A stretch of DNA of 64,000 nt, from positions 1,453,501 to 1,517,500 of the forward strand of contig SMSO01000004.1 in the NCBI GenBank assembly GCA_004764695.1, written 5' to 3'. This stretch comes from Schizochytrium sp. TIO01 (Eukaryota > Sar > Bigyra > Thraustochytrida > Thraustochytriidae). The position numbers and the translations under genes are program-made. Shown piece by piece: positions 22,201 to 32,827 of the stretch (positions within the stretch are counted from its first letter, which is position 1; each line of letters opens with the position of its first letter). Under the pieces are notes generated by a model. That model did no database searches. It worked only from the letters and a program-made list of their open reading frames with translations, and was not told the DNA's origin.

Positions 22201-25200
22201 TAGAGCTCACTCAAGTAATTGTGGCGACACTTCCTGCAGATGCCTTGCGTCCGCATATGGCAACACTCTTGGATGATATGCTGAGCTTCCTGCACAGTGA
22301 GCGCGATGCTTTGCAGTTTGTGGACTCAGTTCACATTCTTCATGTACTTGCACACTTCAAAACAGCATTAGATGAACATCTTTACCTCGTAGTGCCAACT
22401 CTAGCAGCTCTTGTAGATAGCACTCTAGTTCCTCTGAATGTCCGAACGCTGTCCGTGGAGACTCTCACTAGTATCATTTGCTCTTGCAATATTAGCGAAT
22501 ATGCATCCCTCATTGTCCACCCGCTTGTACATGCTCTAGAAGATTGTCGTGCGCGATCAACATCTCAGACCATTCAACAGGAAGAACTCCCACCCACCGC
22601 ACCCAAACCGACAAATAGTCGCATACTACGAAACATTGGAGAGAGGAACTTGTTCATCTGGGTAATGAAGGCTCTCAACGCGCTCGTATTCCGCCTCGAG
22701 GAAGAGTTTGCAGTCTACACTGGTATGGTAGAACGCGCCTTGGGGGAAATAGTTGCATCTGGATTACTCATGACACTTCCTAATTCCCCACATTCCACAA
22801 CTGGCATCGTGGGCCAAGAGGGTGCTCTTATCGAGTCATATCTTGCAATTATCAATCGTGTTCTACGAGGCCAATCGCTGGCACGACCATCATGGTGCAC
22901 TTCTGAAGATGTTTCAGAGCTTTTGTATTTGCAAAGCCCTTCCAAAACAGATCAGACACGGCACATTCGTACGCAGTCTATGGTTAGGGCGCACAGTATG
23001 GACCTCAGTCAGCTCAAACCTGCGTGGCATACTGCCCAAATTAGCACCGAAGATGAATGGCTCGAGTGGATGCGCCGTTTTGCACTTGCTCTTTTACGTC
23101 AGTCTCCTATTGAGGCTATATATGTGTGCTATCCATTGGCTCAGGTTTATGAGCCTGTAGCAAATGAGCTTTTCAATGCAGCCTTCTTGTCTTGCTGGGA
23201 TAATCTTGAAAACAGCGCACGCGACAATCTTGTGGATCAGATTGAGCTTGCTCTAAAATCACCAAAGATTCCGAAGGATCTCTTGCAGGTGTTTCTTAAT
23301 CTCGTTGATTTTATGGAACACGACGATAAGCCTTTGCCCATTGATATACGCGTTTTGAGCAACGTTGCGATACGTTGCCAGGCGAATGCCAAGGCTCTCC
23401 GCTTCAAAGAACTGGAGTTCCGGACCGTCCCTGAAGATTGTATTGAAAAACTCATCAACATCAACAATAATCTGGAAATGCATCATGCTGCTGCAGGTGT
23501 GGTGCTGTATGCGCGGTCTCACTTTTCTGAAACTACCGAAGTTAAGCCTCTTTGGTATGAACGTTTGCAGAAATGGGATGAGGCTCTCCATGCTTATGAT
23601 CACAAGCTTCAGCAACTGGATCGAAATATCGACTCACGGTATCAAGCTACTCGTTTGCCTGTGAAAGAACAGCTCAATCTCAATATAGGTCGTCTGCGGT
23701 GCCTCAACAAAGTTGGCGGGTGGAACACTGTCTTGACTTTACTAGATGATCATTGGGGGGAACTGCGCGACATAGATTTTCGTCTTGGACAATACGGGTC
23801 TGTTTCTGATGCATCAATTGAGTCGCCCATATCACGACCGGTCATGCAAGATCCCTTTTCCGCCACTGGAAGCAATTCTGCGTCATCTCCTATTGGCAGC
23901 CCTCCTGTCCAATCTCATTTTCTTCCCAAGTTCAGGGGCTCCACGGATCACATGTCTATTTTGGACCCTGCGTTACAAGGTATGGAGATTCCGACAGGAC
24001 GACGTCGTTCGTTAGATGAAGGTCCATCTAGCGCAGCTTCAACCTTAGGTCAGCCAATTGGGGTTCTAATGCGTCATCGTTCTCATGCCTCATCATCAGT
24101 GGTTTCCTACACCACAGATGAGGATCTCTCAGAGTCCAGGCTTGGAGCAATTCGTACTGCATATGAAGATGGTGTATCACACGACATCCACGATTTGATG
24201 CACTTGTTTGGAAAAGGAACCAATGGAAATGACATAGAAGATCGCATCTACTCATCAATGGCAAACCAGCCTCTAGCAAATGCGCCACAGCCTCTTCCCG
24301 GCTTGTCTGCTCCAAACAACACTGGTTATACCGTCCCCGATGAAGCCTACATTGGTGCTGTCAAGGCGACAAGCCCGTTTGAATTAAATAGCACAGACGC
24401 ATTGAGCCCTGTTTCACGCGATATTAACGACTATTACAGGGGTCTTGGAGCATTTAGTAAGGTCGTGACAAACCAGATTCAAAACGCTCGAGCAAAGCAA
24501 AAGGAGCCCCCTGAGCTGTCAGGATACACCCAAGAGGTTTCGCAACGCTCTGGTGACTTGGAGCAGAGTTCCGAGTCAGACTTGCGCTGGTATGCGCAAA
24601 AACTTGCTACCATTGGTGGGCTAGCTTCCTATGCTCTCGGAAAGTGGGAGAATATGTCACGCTTTTCTCCATATTGGAACACAAATCGTACAGATGGCTG
24701 TATGCTAAACGTTATCCTCGCGCTCCGTGAGGATCGGCTAGAGCATGCACAAAGATTCATAGACCGTGCCTATGCTATTCTTGACAAGGCACTTTCATCT
24801 CTTGTCACAGAGAGTTACAATCGCGCGTACCCCCATCTCATTCAAGTTCAACATATGGTTGAACTACAAGAAATTCTTGACTACAAGAAGCTTTTACGCC
24901 AAGAGAATCATGAAGAAGTCAAACTGTACATGAACCGTCTGCGTCGGGTATGGTCTTCTCGCTTGCAGGGCGTTCAAGATACAACTTCCTCGTACATGCT
25001 GATCCTTGCGTATCGTTGTTTGATCGTCGATCCAATCGACGACCTGGACACTTGGCTGCACTTTGCAAAAATTGCTCGAAAAGAAAACTTGTTGAATGTA
25101 TCGCTCCAGGCTTTGATGCGTCTCGGCATCGGCTCTGAGTTGCTAAAGAAACGTTACAATACGCATGAAAAGGTCTCAGTCTCTGCAACACAGGAAGAGC

Positions 25201-28200
25201 ACGTCCCCAGCATCATAACTCTACTCGATATCGAGGACAATGTTACATCTGACTTTCAGTACTTTCAGAAGGAAGACATGGCCTTCCATTTGATTGCGCC
25301 CAGTGAACGTGGGCGTGCTCGTCTTCAAGCTCATAATTTTCGTGTAAAACCACGAGTAGCATTTGCTTATATAAAGTATATATGGGCCACAGGCGAGCAT
25401 ATTGAAGCCATCCATAGGCTTCGTAGGCTTCGTATTGTGCTTTTGCGATATATTGAAGCAGATCACCCATTGGAACTAGCGGGGCAAGAGAGTTCAACGC
25501 CAAACACTTCATTCATGACCGGTTATAATGAAGGCACTGGCCCAAAAATGTCTGGCTCAACAGGCCTCGATGCAAAGCTCGGTTCTTCGAATCACTCCAT
25601 GTTAAAATCTGCAGTTTCTGTAGATGATGCCGAAGAGGAGGAAGGTGGAGATGTTTTTGAAACAGACTCTCGTGCTGACTTTAAAAAGGGAGACCAAAAG
25701 TTATCTTTAAATATCTCTGAATTAGATCAACTCCGTGCAGAGATGCACGCTGCTGACGACGATGCTGCAGATAAATATTATACGCCACGTTTGGAGGAAA
25801 CTGATGAAGATTTGGAGCAGTTCTTTTGGGCTGATTTGCATGCACTAAATATAAGTTTTGATCGAAAGCATGTACTGCGGAAGCTCCTGGTGCAGTGTAG
25901 CAATAAGCTTGGTTCTTGGCTTGTTGCAATCAACGACAAACAACAACATTTGACCTCACACTCTCGCGTGGATGGCCCCGGCCCCTCATCACCAGTTTCT
26001 TCACCATTGCATAGCCGAGACCGTAAAACTCTACAGGGGCAGAATTGGCAACAACAGTCCATGCGTAGCACAGGTGGTGCCAGCCAACGCAGAATATCCC
26101 CACCTAGTTCGCCAGAGAGATCCTGGTCTAAGCAGCCAAGAGCACTCCGGGGAAGATCACGTCAAGCGCGTATGTCTATCACTACAAGCATTCACAATTC
26201 TTTTGACTCGTCTGGCGCTCGTCCTGGAAGTATGCTCCTGCGCAACCCAATTCATCTTGAACAGCAAAGTGCACAGGTTTTTTCCCAGGTATTACAATGC
26301 TATCGTGCTGCAACTGAGCTTGACCCAAACAACTATAAAGCATGGCATGCTTGGGCTCTTGCAAACTTCCGTGTCTCAGTTTCGCCAAACCTGGTTAACC
26401 CGCGAAGTAACGGGGTAGAAGAAACCTCGGAGGGCGGTGTGAATGATGCACTTCATCAAGACCGAAAACAACATGTTGTTCCTGCCATCAAGGGCTTCTT
26501 TAGGTCAATTGCCCTTGGGCGTCACTCGGGTGCAGATGTGCTGCAAGATATCTTGCGGCTGTTGACATTATGGTTTAGTCACTTTGACAACCGTGATGTA
26601 GAGCGTGCGATTCGTGAGGGCTTCAGTACCCTAGATATAGATGCATGGCTAGGAGTCATTCCTCAATTGATTGCACGTTTGAAGACTCGGGGAGATTTGG
26701 TGTGCGAGTTGCTCCTTCGGATTGGCGAGGCTCACCCTCAATATTTGATTTATCCTTTAACCGTTGCATTGAAGTCTGACGATAGCCCTGCAAGGGCTGA
26801 TGCAGCAAAATATGTGATGAGAGGTCTTCGAGACCTGTACCCAGAGCTTGCTGATGAGGCTTCGATTGTCTCCCGAGAGCTCACACGTATTGCTGTACTA
26901 TGGCATGAAAAGTGGTATAATCTTTTGGAAGACGCATCCCGGGCTTATTTTTCTGAAAAACCAGATATTGCAGGAATGGTTAGCATTTTAATTCGTGGGC
27001 ATGAAGAAATGGAGTCGGGCGCCCAAACGCTTCACGACGTAGCCTTTGTGCAAGCCTATGGGTTGGATTTGCAAGAAGCTAGTGAATGGCTGTACCGATT
27101 CGTTAAGTCTGGCAACAAAAACAAGACATTCTTAGATCAGGCTTGGGATTTATATTATGGTGTGTTTCGAATGATTAAGCAGCAACTTCAGCACAAAAGC
27201 ATGGAGCTGCGCAATGTATCGCCGATCTTGTTACAAGCACGGGATCTACAGCTCGCAGTTCCAGGAACGTACCAAGTCGGGGCCCCAGTGACGCGTATCG
27301 CTCGCTTTGAACCATCTGTTCGTATAATTAGCTCTAAGCAGCGCCCGCGTGTTATCACAATAGTTGGTTCTGATGGATTCTCACACATGTTTTTGTTGAA
27401 GGGTAACGAAGACTTGCGTATGGATGAACGTGTGATGCAGTTGTTTGGTCTTGTGAACGGTCTTTTGCACTTGGATGAGGACACCAGCAAGCTAGGTCTC
27501 GAAATTCAGCGATATGCTGTGGTTCCATTGCCTTCGACCTCTGGTATTGTTGAGTGGGTGCCGCAGACTGATACTCTTCATCGTCTCATCGAGGAGTACC
27601 GTGAATCGCGGAATATCCCAGTTCAAATTGAGCAGAAACTGATGAACGAACTCTCTTCGCGTTATGATGAGTTGACAGTTATGCAAAAGGTTGAAATCCT
27701 AGAGTACGCCCTCAACAACACATCTGGTCAAGACCTTGCGCGTATTTTATGGCTAAAGAGTCCAAATTCCGAAGTATGGATTCAGCGCCGCACAAACTAC
27801 ACGCGATCTTTAGCAGCCATGTCGATGGTGGGCTATATTCTCGGTCTCGGTGATCGCCATCCATCAAATCTCATGCTAGAGCGCAATTCAGGTCGCATAT
27901 TGCATATTGACTTTGGTGACTGCTTTGAAGTGACCATGCATCGCGAGAATTTCCCAGAAACTGTTCCGTTTCGGCTCACACGCATGCTGGTCAAGGCTAT
28001 GGAAGCCTCTGGTCTTGACGGTACCTTCAGGCACACTTGCCATGCCGTTATGCATGTCCTGCGAGAAAATCATGAATCGATTCTTACTATGCTAGAGGCC
28101 TTTGTCTACGACCCGTTGGTATCATGGAGAATTTTACATCCGGATCAACAGCATCAAGTTAAGGATGACGAACTGGAGGCTCAATCAAACGGCGAATCTG

Positions 28201-28460
28201 GTGCAGGGAACAGTTTCATGGCCACCACTGAATCTTCCGTTCCTCTACTTGGTGGTGAGGTGGATTCTTCGTTAAACCAGCGTGCCGTTGATATTATTGA
28301 TCGTGTACGTAGCAAACTCTATGGCACTGATTTTCATGCGGATGATGAAGCCGAAAATTCTCCCTTGACAGTCAAGCAACAAGTGGAGAAGCTGATCAAC
28401 CAGGCCACCTCTCACGAAAACCTTGCTCAGCTTTATCGTGGTTGGTCTGCTTGTTGGTAA
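16234..28460 (+). CDS. TOR: Target of rapamycin (TOR) PIKK-family Ser/Thr kinase; exon 1 16234-16302, exon 2 16962-28460
   Basis: The long frame is preceded by TAG and begins only with TTG, so an upstream exon is needed. ATG at 16234 opens a 23-codon exon (MYLYGRLSQ...LQNTLD) ending at GTGAGT; with an acceptor ATAG before 16962 the phases join and restore the TOR N-terminal helix (LQNTLD then ALRTKNKDDR). The protein is about 3855 residues, against about 2500 in animals and yeast. Order: HEAT repeats with a 470-residue low-complexity insert (about 1183-1653, including a poly-Pro run at 1345-1362), FAT about 2170-3310 with two more inserts, FRB about 3331-3432, kinase about 3460-3760 (LLKGNEDLRMDERVMQ; GLGDRHPSNLML near 3652; HIDFGDCFEV) and FATC ending in GWSACW. 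TOR kinase controls growth, translation and autophagy in TORC1 and TORC2. FRB Ser3349, equivalent to human S2035, is conserved; human T2098 is Asp3415. Identity is certain; the exon 1 model is strong inference. Confidence 0.95.
16303..16961 (+). other. Predicted TOR intron 1 (phase 0)
   Basis: Donor GTGAGT directly after GAT at 16300-16302; acceptor AAATAG before GCT at 16962, preceded by a long T tract at about 16910-16928. Length is 659 bases. Both flanking exons are in phase 0. Short open frames inside it are not genes. Support comes from the reading frame and family N-terminus, not from transcript data. Confidence 0.75.
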
Positions 28461-29052
28461 ATCTAATTTCCAAATGTATTATTCTGATAGTGACGCATGC
28501 AAGAGAATATGCGACTATATATCATATATAACCCATGTTCATTTTCTTTTGCTATTTTTGATTTATTTGTATAGTAATTATGGTTGTTATAGAGGTTCTA
28601 GCCCTGCATATAATCAACGAAAAGCTAGGTGCAGTTAGTGCTACATTCCTCCTATTACTGTATACTTGTTTATTTAACTTACTCGCCCTTGGTTATTTTA
28701 AGTGGTAAACCCCTATCAACGACTAGCTTCAGCGGAACGGGAGACGCGCGACGAGGAAGTGCAGTGCAAGGATGCAGGATAAGAGACGTGCGAAGCGCGT
28801 GCGGTTTAACTTACCTACCGAGGGCGAGAGGCGAGGGGCGAATGAAGAGGACGCGATGTGTGGTCCCTCCATAGAGACAGTATGCCCAATCCATGGCGCA
28901 GCCCAAGAATGTTGTGGATATCATTGCAAGGAAATCAAACAACATTCAGTGATCACGCGGCAGTCAATCAGTGATCGAACACTAGCTCTTAACAGAGATA
29001 TTTAAAGATCGATCGCACAAATCCACAAGAATGTATCATTTTCTGTCAAAAG
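28461..29052. other. TOR 3' region and left edge of the accessory island
   Basis: AT-rich TOR 3' flank to about 28700, then a more GC-rich patch (28730-28880), then a likely promoter for the small ORF at 29053, with TATTTAAA at about 28999-29006, roughly 50 bases upstream of its ATG. A 77-codon frame lies at 28772-29005 and is listed separately. Confidence 0.4.
28772..29005 (+). CDS. Short hypothetical ORF, 77 codons, doubtful
   Basis: ATG at 28772. The N-terminus is basic (KRRAKRVRFNLP) and the middle is Cys/His-containing (VCPIHGAAQECCGYHC). No family recognised. RVRF resembles a protein phosphatase 1 docking motif, but such four-residue matches are common by chance. It ends in the likely promoter of the next ORF, so it may be a relic rather than a gene. 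Confidence 0.15.
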   Translation: MQDKRRAKRVRFNLPTEGERRGANEEDAMCGPSIETVCPIHGAAQECCGYHCKEIKQHSVITRQSISDRTLALNRDI

Positions 29053-29490
29053 ATGACGCAGTTATACATCGATAAGGGGCTGCTTGAAATTGGGATCCAG
29101 GGGAATGGAAATAATGTTATCATGGATCACGAAACTGAAGAATATACCACAGCAGAGTTGCGAAAAGATATCAAGGAACTTGGTGATTATAGAAGAAGTG
29201 ACAAGTTGAAGAAACTGATACATGAATATCTCATTCTCCGGGAAAACTATACAAACCGTACCTTCCTTCGTGAGAAGAACGCATTTTCTGTTTATGTAGA
29301 AATGGTATCAGCTTCAGAAGACCTTGGTGATCAAATTGAGCAGACGATGCTACGCGAGGCAACTGGGTATGTGATTTCTCAGAAATATTCAGAATCCGCT
29401 CGGCGTGTCAGGAATAGGGAGTTTGAAATCAACTTTCTGTTTTCTTACTTTTCACCCATGGAATTAGGATGTATTTTCGAGACAGCGTAA
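29053..29490 (+). CDS. Small orphan protein, 145 residues
   Basis: ATG at 29053, stop at 29488-29490. A TATA-like element lies about 50 bases upstream and AATAAA at 29505-29510 only 15 bases after the stop. The product is predicted helical and charged in the middle (ELRKDIKELGDYRRSDKLKK) and ends in a more hydrophobic, aromatic segment (INFLFSYFSPMELGCIF). No Cys or His pattern, signal peptide or known domain is visible. It lies about 0.5 kb upstream of the REase-kinase gene on the same strand and could be a partner or a detached piece of an older gene. I do not recognise it and assign no function. Confidence 0.4.
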   Translation: MTQLYIDKGLLEIGIQGNGNNVIMDHETEEYTTAELRKDIKELGDYRRSDKLKKLIHEYLILRENYTNRTFLREKNAFSVYVEMVSASEDLGDQIEQTMLREATGYVISQKYSESARRVRNREFEINFLFSYFSPMELGCIFETA

Positions 29491-29504
29491 CAATTGCTTT
29501 TTTC

Positions 29505-29510
29505 AATAAA
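29505..29510 (+). terminator. AATAAA polyadenylation-like signal after the 145-residue ORF
   Basis: AATAAA 15 bases after the stop codon. The surrounding AT richness makes a chance match possible. Confidence 0.3.
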
Positions 29511-29805
29511 AGGTAAAATATAGCATTTTAATTTTAATTTTAATAAAAAATGTTAATAATTCAAAACAAAAAACAAACTAGAAACAATGGTTTCAACTAC
29601 ACTTACATTAACTAAAGAAACTAAAACTGGTTCCAATATGCCCTTAAGGTTTTTAACAGACCTACCTATTAATTAGTACCTGCGTTGATCACGAATTTGA
29701 TCATATCTGCTTACACAAACGAAAGATCTAGTCACTGAAACGATTTACACTCCCTCGCTCTATTCCTACCCAGTTATTTTCGTCTTACCAAACTCATAAT
29801 AAAGC

Positions 29806-29880
29806 CATCCCAACTATTTTCTCCTATGAGAGTGCTACCAGGCCTCCTAATAAACCGTCCTAACTATTTTCGCCTATGAT
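29806..29880 (+). repeat. Two degenerate 50-bp direct repeats
   Basis: TAAAGCCATCCCAACTATTT (start 29801) and TAAACCGTCCTAACTATTTT (start 29851), each followed by a C(T/G)CCTATGA-like segment, are offset by 50 bases. A weaker third match (CCCAGTTATTTTCGTCTTAC) lies just upstream near 29768. Confidence 0.55.
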
Positions 29881-29990
29881 ACATTAACCCGGTACTATAT
29901 TATAAAGTATTCATCTATCTATGAATTAGTTATATTATACCATTATCCCGAAGGTTTAGCTTCACAGCAGACCCGAAACGCGCTGGCAAA

Positions 29991-32047
29991 ATGCGTAGAT
30001 TTTCAACTACTTTGATACAAGCCGTGAGGGGGAAGATCAGTTCCCCCAACGATCCTAGTGCCCAATTCAGACCTGTGGAACATTTTCAAGAGCTGGCTTT
30101 GAGAACCATCGAGGGGAATAAAGCAGACATCGCGAAGGCGTAGATAAGTCAGATGCACTACTGGAAAAGCTCTACAATCAAAGGTTTGTCTATGAGGGTA
30201 AAATTAGTGAAATAAAAGGCTCGTTTAATAGGCAAGTGTCAGAAGAAGATGCTCATTTTATTAGAGCGCGTGTATCAACCCTTCGTGATAATGTGTCAGA
30301 CGATGAGTTTAAAGATCATGTTCGACAGCTACATGGCAAAGACAGGCGACAATTCATGCGGGCGTTGCTAACCTTTGAAACTATCTGTAAGCAAGAAAGT
30401 TTCCTACAGCAAACCCTCGATGGTATATCTGCCACAGAAAGCAAATGGGGGAAACTTTTTGACAAAATTGCAGACCTTGAAAAGATTAATAAAGAGCTGC
30501 TGCTGGGCGCTATGAACGAAAGAATATCCCCCGCTCCTGTTATCGATGCCTTAAGCACGGAATGTCCAGTCTTGGTTCAAACCGATCCAGGCCAGTCCAA
30601 TCCAACAGATCTTTCTAACATGAAGAACTACTATGTTACACCTGTGATAGTACGTGATTTGCCTATAAGTTCATTCGTGAGCTATTGCAAGGCAAAACAT
30701 TACATTGAGCGCCTCAAAATGAACCATACAACCCACAACGTGGAGAATATGATGAAAATTCTACAAACACGTAGATTAGGTGCCGAGGCGTCGATTATCG
30801 TACCATTCGGTGGCATTTTCAGTATAGTTGAACAAGCCTTAAAAGGGGAAAAGGATCCTGCTCTCCCCAAGGAAATCGTTCTTCTTGTCGGTAACACGAG
30901 ACATATTGTAGGCAATGCAGACTTTGGTATACTTTGTCGTAATCACGATCCAGATGCTGAAGAGGAACCAGTGATTGTTGGCAAATTTAAAGGTCCTGGT
31001 TATTTATTCGACAGTCTCGCTGAGCACTTTTGTGACGAAGGATGTCAAGATGAAGCTTGTGAGTCGCAGCGGCATACAAGAGACTCAATTATTCGCCAGT
31101 TGTACAATTACATGGTACGAAACGGTGTCTTTGTTGGCATCTACACCAACTATAAGCAGACGTTTGGGTTATACAGAGACTGTTCAGGAAATTTGCTGAT
31201 CACTACTCCTATTTCGGAAAACACCGAGGGGAATATAGAGCAGGGCCAGGTCAGCGTGCTGCAGTTTCTTGCACTCAGTATTATGATTGCCTACGATGGT
31301 GCGGTACCCGAATTCAAAGGTAGCGGTATAGATGGTTTGCTTATACCCTGTCCAGATGGTCATGAAGGTGGTCCTTGTCAAGGTCACAAAAAGCTACCAG
31401 ACGCTTGCAATGCGAAAAATGACCGCAAAAAAGATAGCCATGAAACTCATAATTCTCCACCGGAAGATAGCTTCATCGCTTTACACCTGACTTTAGATGG
31501 AGAGCCATTGTACTACATTGATCTGCACGATCGGGAGCATCTAGCACATGGGTCCACGGGTCAAGCGGTGCGTGCTCAGATACCCCTGAAGTCAGGCGAA
31601 GTAGACACCGTGTTGAAGATTTTGGACACGTTTAAGCAGCAAGAGAAGGTACCTGAACTTAAACATGAAGCTTCAATCTACAGGGAACTTGCCTCGCTAC
31701 AGGGCGAATGCATCCCGGAGTTTGTCGATATTGGTTACTTTAGGGAGGGTTTTCTATACGCCCTTGGTACTGTCTATTCAGGTGAGAATGTTTCGAGTGA
31801 GGCAACTTTCAGTGGCGAGTTCGTGGACAAGGCCGTTGAGTCTCTAGTCAAAATTCATGACCATGGTGTTTTACACGGCGATTTGAGCAAGAACAATATT
31901 CTTCGTCACAAAGAAACAGGAGAACCTGTGTTCATCGACTTTGCTTTTGCCCAGCGCGCTGATACTATGAGTTCAGATGACTTCGAGAAGTCTAGGGAAG
32001 CGGAGTGTAGGGAACTTCGAAACATACTGACTAAATCTAGTAACTGA
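29991..32047 (+). CDS. REase-fold plus protein-kinase protein, Crinkler/CR-effector type; 5' end broken or spliced
   Basis: The main frame runs from after TAA at 30119 to TGA/TAA at 32045-32047 without an in-frame ATG before 30356; 30236 is only GTG. A second frame from ATG 29991 (51 codons) ends at TAG 30141-30143 and overlaps it, so the 5' end needs an intron (for example GTGAGG at 30024 to AAG at 30148) or contains a one-base frameshift. The middle resembles a PD-(D/E)xK nuclease core: GNADFGILC (Asp codon 30920), then VIVGKFKGP (30974-31000), where the Glu of ExK is Lys, then QLYNYMVRNGVFVGIYTN. The C-terminal part is a small kinase: VLKIL lysine, HEASIYREL glutamate, LHGDLSKNNIL (Asp codon 31880) and IDFAFA in place of DFG. 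This REase-kinase pairing is known in Crinkler/CR-type proteins of stramenopiles, fungi and other eukaryotes. No secretion signal is seen. Its role here is unknown. Confidence 0.72.
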
Positions 32048-32078
32048 TAGTCCCTACCTTCTTCAAGATGGATAGATA

Positions 32079-32092
32079 AATAAATGAATAAA
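32079..32092 (+). terminator. Paired AATAAA polyadenylation-like signals after the REase-kinase gene
   Basis: AATAAA at 32079-32084 and again at 32087-32092, 32 to 40 bases after the stop codon. Confidence 0.4.
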
Positions 32093-32179
32093 ATCTTCAA
32101 AAGTTCGTTTGATTGAGAGTATTAACTTATTAACTTAGGCTTCAAGTTAAGGAATTGTAGATAAAAATTTAAAACCCTC

Positions 32180-32410
32180 GTACCGACTGGGGTTTAAAAC
32201 TCGATTAGCTGATTATTAGTTCTCACTGGGGTTTAAGAGTCTAAAATAGATGACAATTAGTTCCACGGAGGGTTTAAGAATGGATTAGCTAATTATTAGT
32301 TCCCACTAGGGTTTAAGAGTCTAAAATAGATGACAATTAGTTTCACGGAGGGTTTAAGAACAAAGTGGTTGACTATTAGTTCCTACTGGGGTTTAAGAGT
32401 ATTATAAAAT
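32180..32410 (+). repeat. 80-bp tandem repeat, about 2.9 copies, built from two 40-bp half-units
   Basis: GTTTAAGAGTCTAAAATAGA begins at 32231 and 32311, with the truncated match GTTTAAGAGT at 32391, giving an exact 80-base period. The alternating half-units share the core GGGTTTAAG preceded by TTAGTT(C/T)nnAC. The first copy (GGTTTAAAACTCGATTAGCT at 32191) aligns with 32271 at the same period. It lies just 3' of the REase-kinase gene. Confidence 0.85.
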
Positions 32411-32827
32411 CGCATTATTTTATTCCTCTGGCATCACACGTTCAAGGAAAGGAAGATTATTTGTTGGATGGGGTTTTGCGCATTCTTCTTGATATGAAAG
32501 ATGACACATTCTTCATTGGATGGAGACACTGTCGATTGATGAATTTGATTTCTTCAAGCTTCCTATGCTTGATGACGTCGCATTAGATCAAAACCTCTCG
32601 GTAATTGGGTAATTGCCTAATCGAACTACTGTTAATTAATTAAAGAAGTTAAAGTCGAATTTGAGCAATTGAAAACAAAAATTAGTTCATTTCTTGAAGG
32701 TCCAGTCAAGAGTCGTTTTCGAGAGTGTGTGATTGTCTTTAATCTGAATACGACTTTCGTGCTTAATGCACAACGCCAGGCGGAACACAGTCTTCTATTG
32801 TCAGCATTACTAATCACGAGGATAAGA
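32402..32827 (+). pseudogene. Eroded coding sequence of unknown family
   Basis: Three protein-like pieces follow each other in different plus-strand frames: about 32405-32530 (contains DYLLDGVLRILLDMKDDTFF), 32520-32612 from an ATG (contains DEFDFFKLPMLDDVALDQ) and about 32645-32830 (contains VKVEFEQLKTKISSFLEGPV and FRECVIVFNLNTTFVLN). Frame changes and stops separate them, and the last runs into the 3' end of the Atg27-like gene. They could be exons of an unrecognised gene or a decayed copy of an island gene. No homologue was recognised. Confidence 0.3.

Noticed and set aside
32180-32410. Interstitial telomere repeat
   Set aside because: GGGTTTAAG is reminiscent of telomeric motifs, but the array has an 80-bp period, not 6-7 bp.
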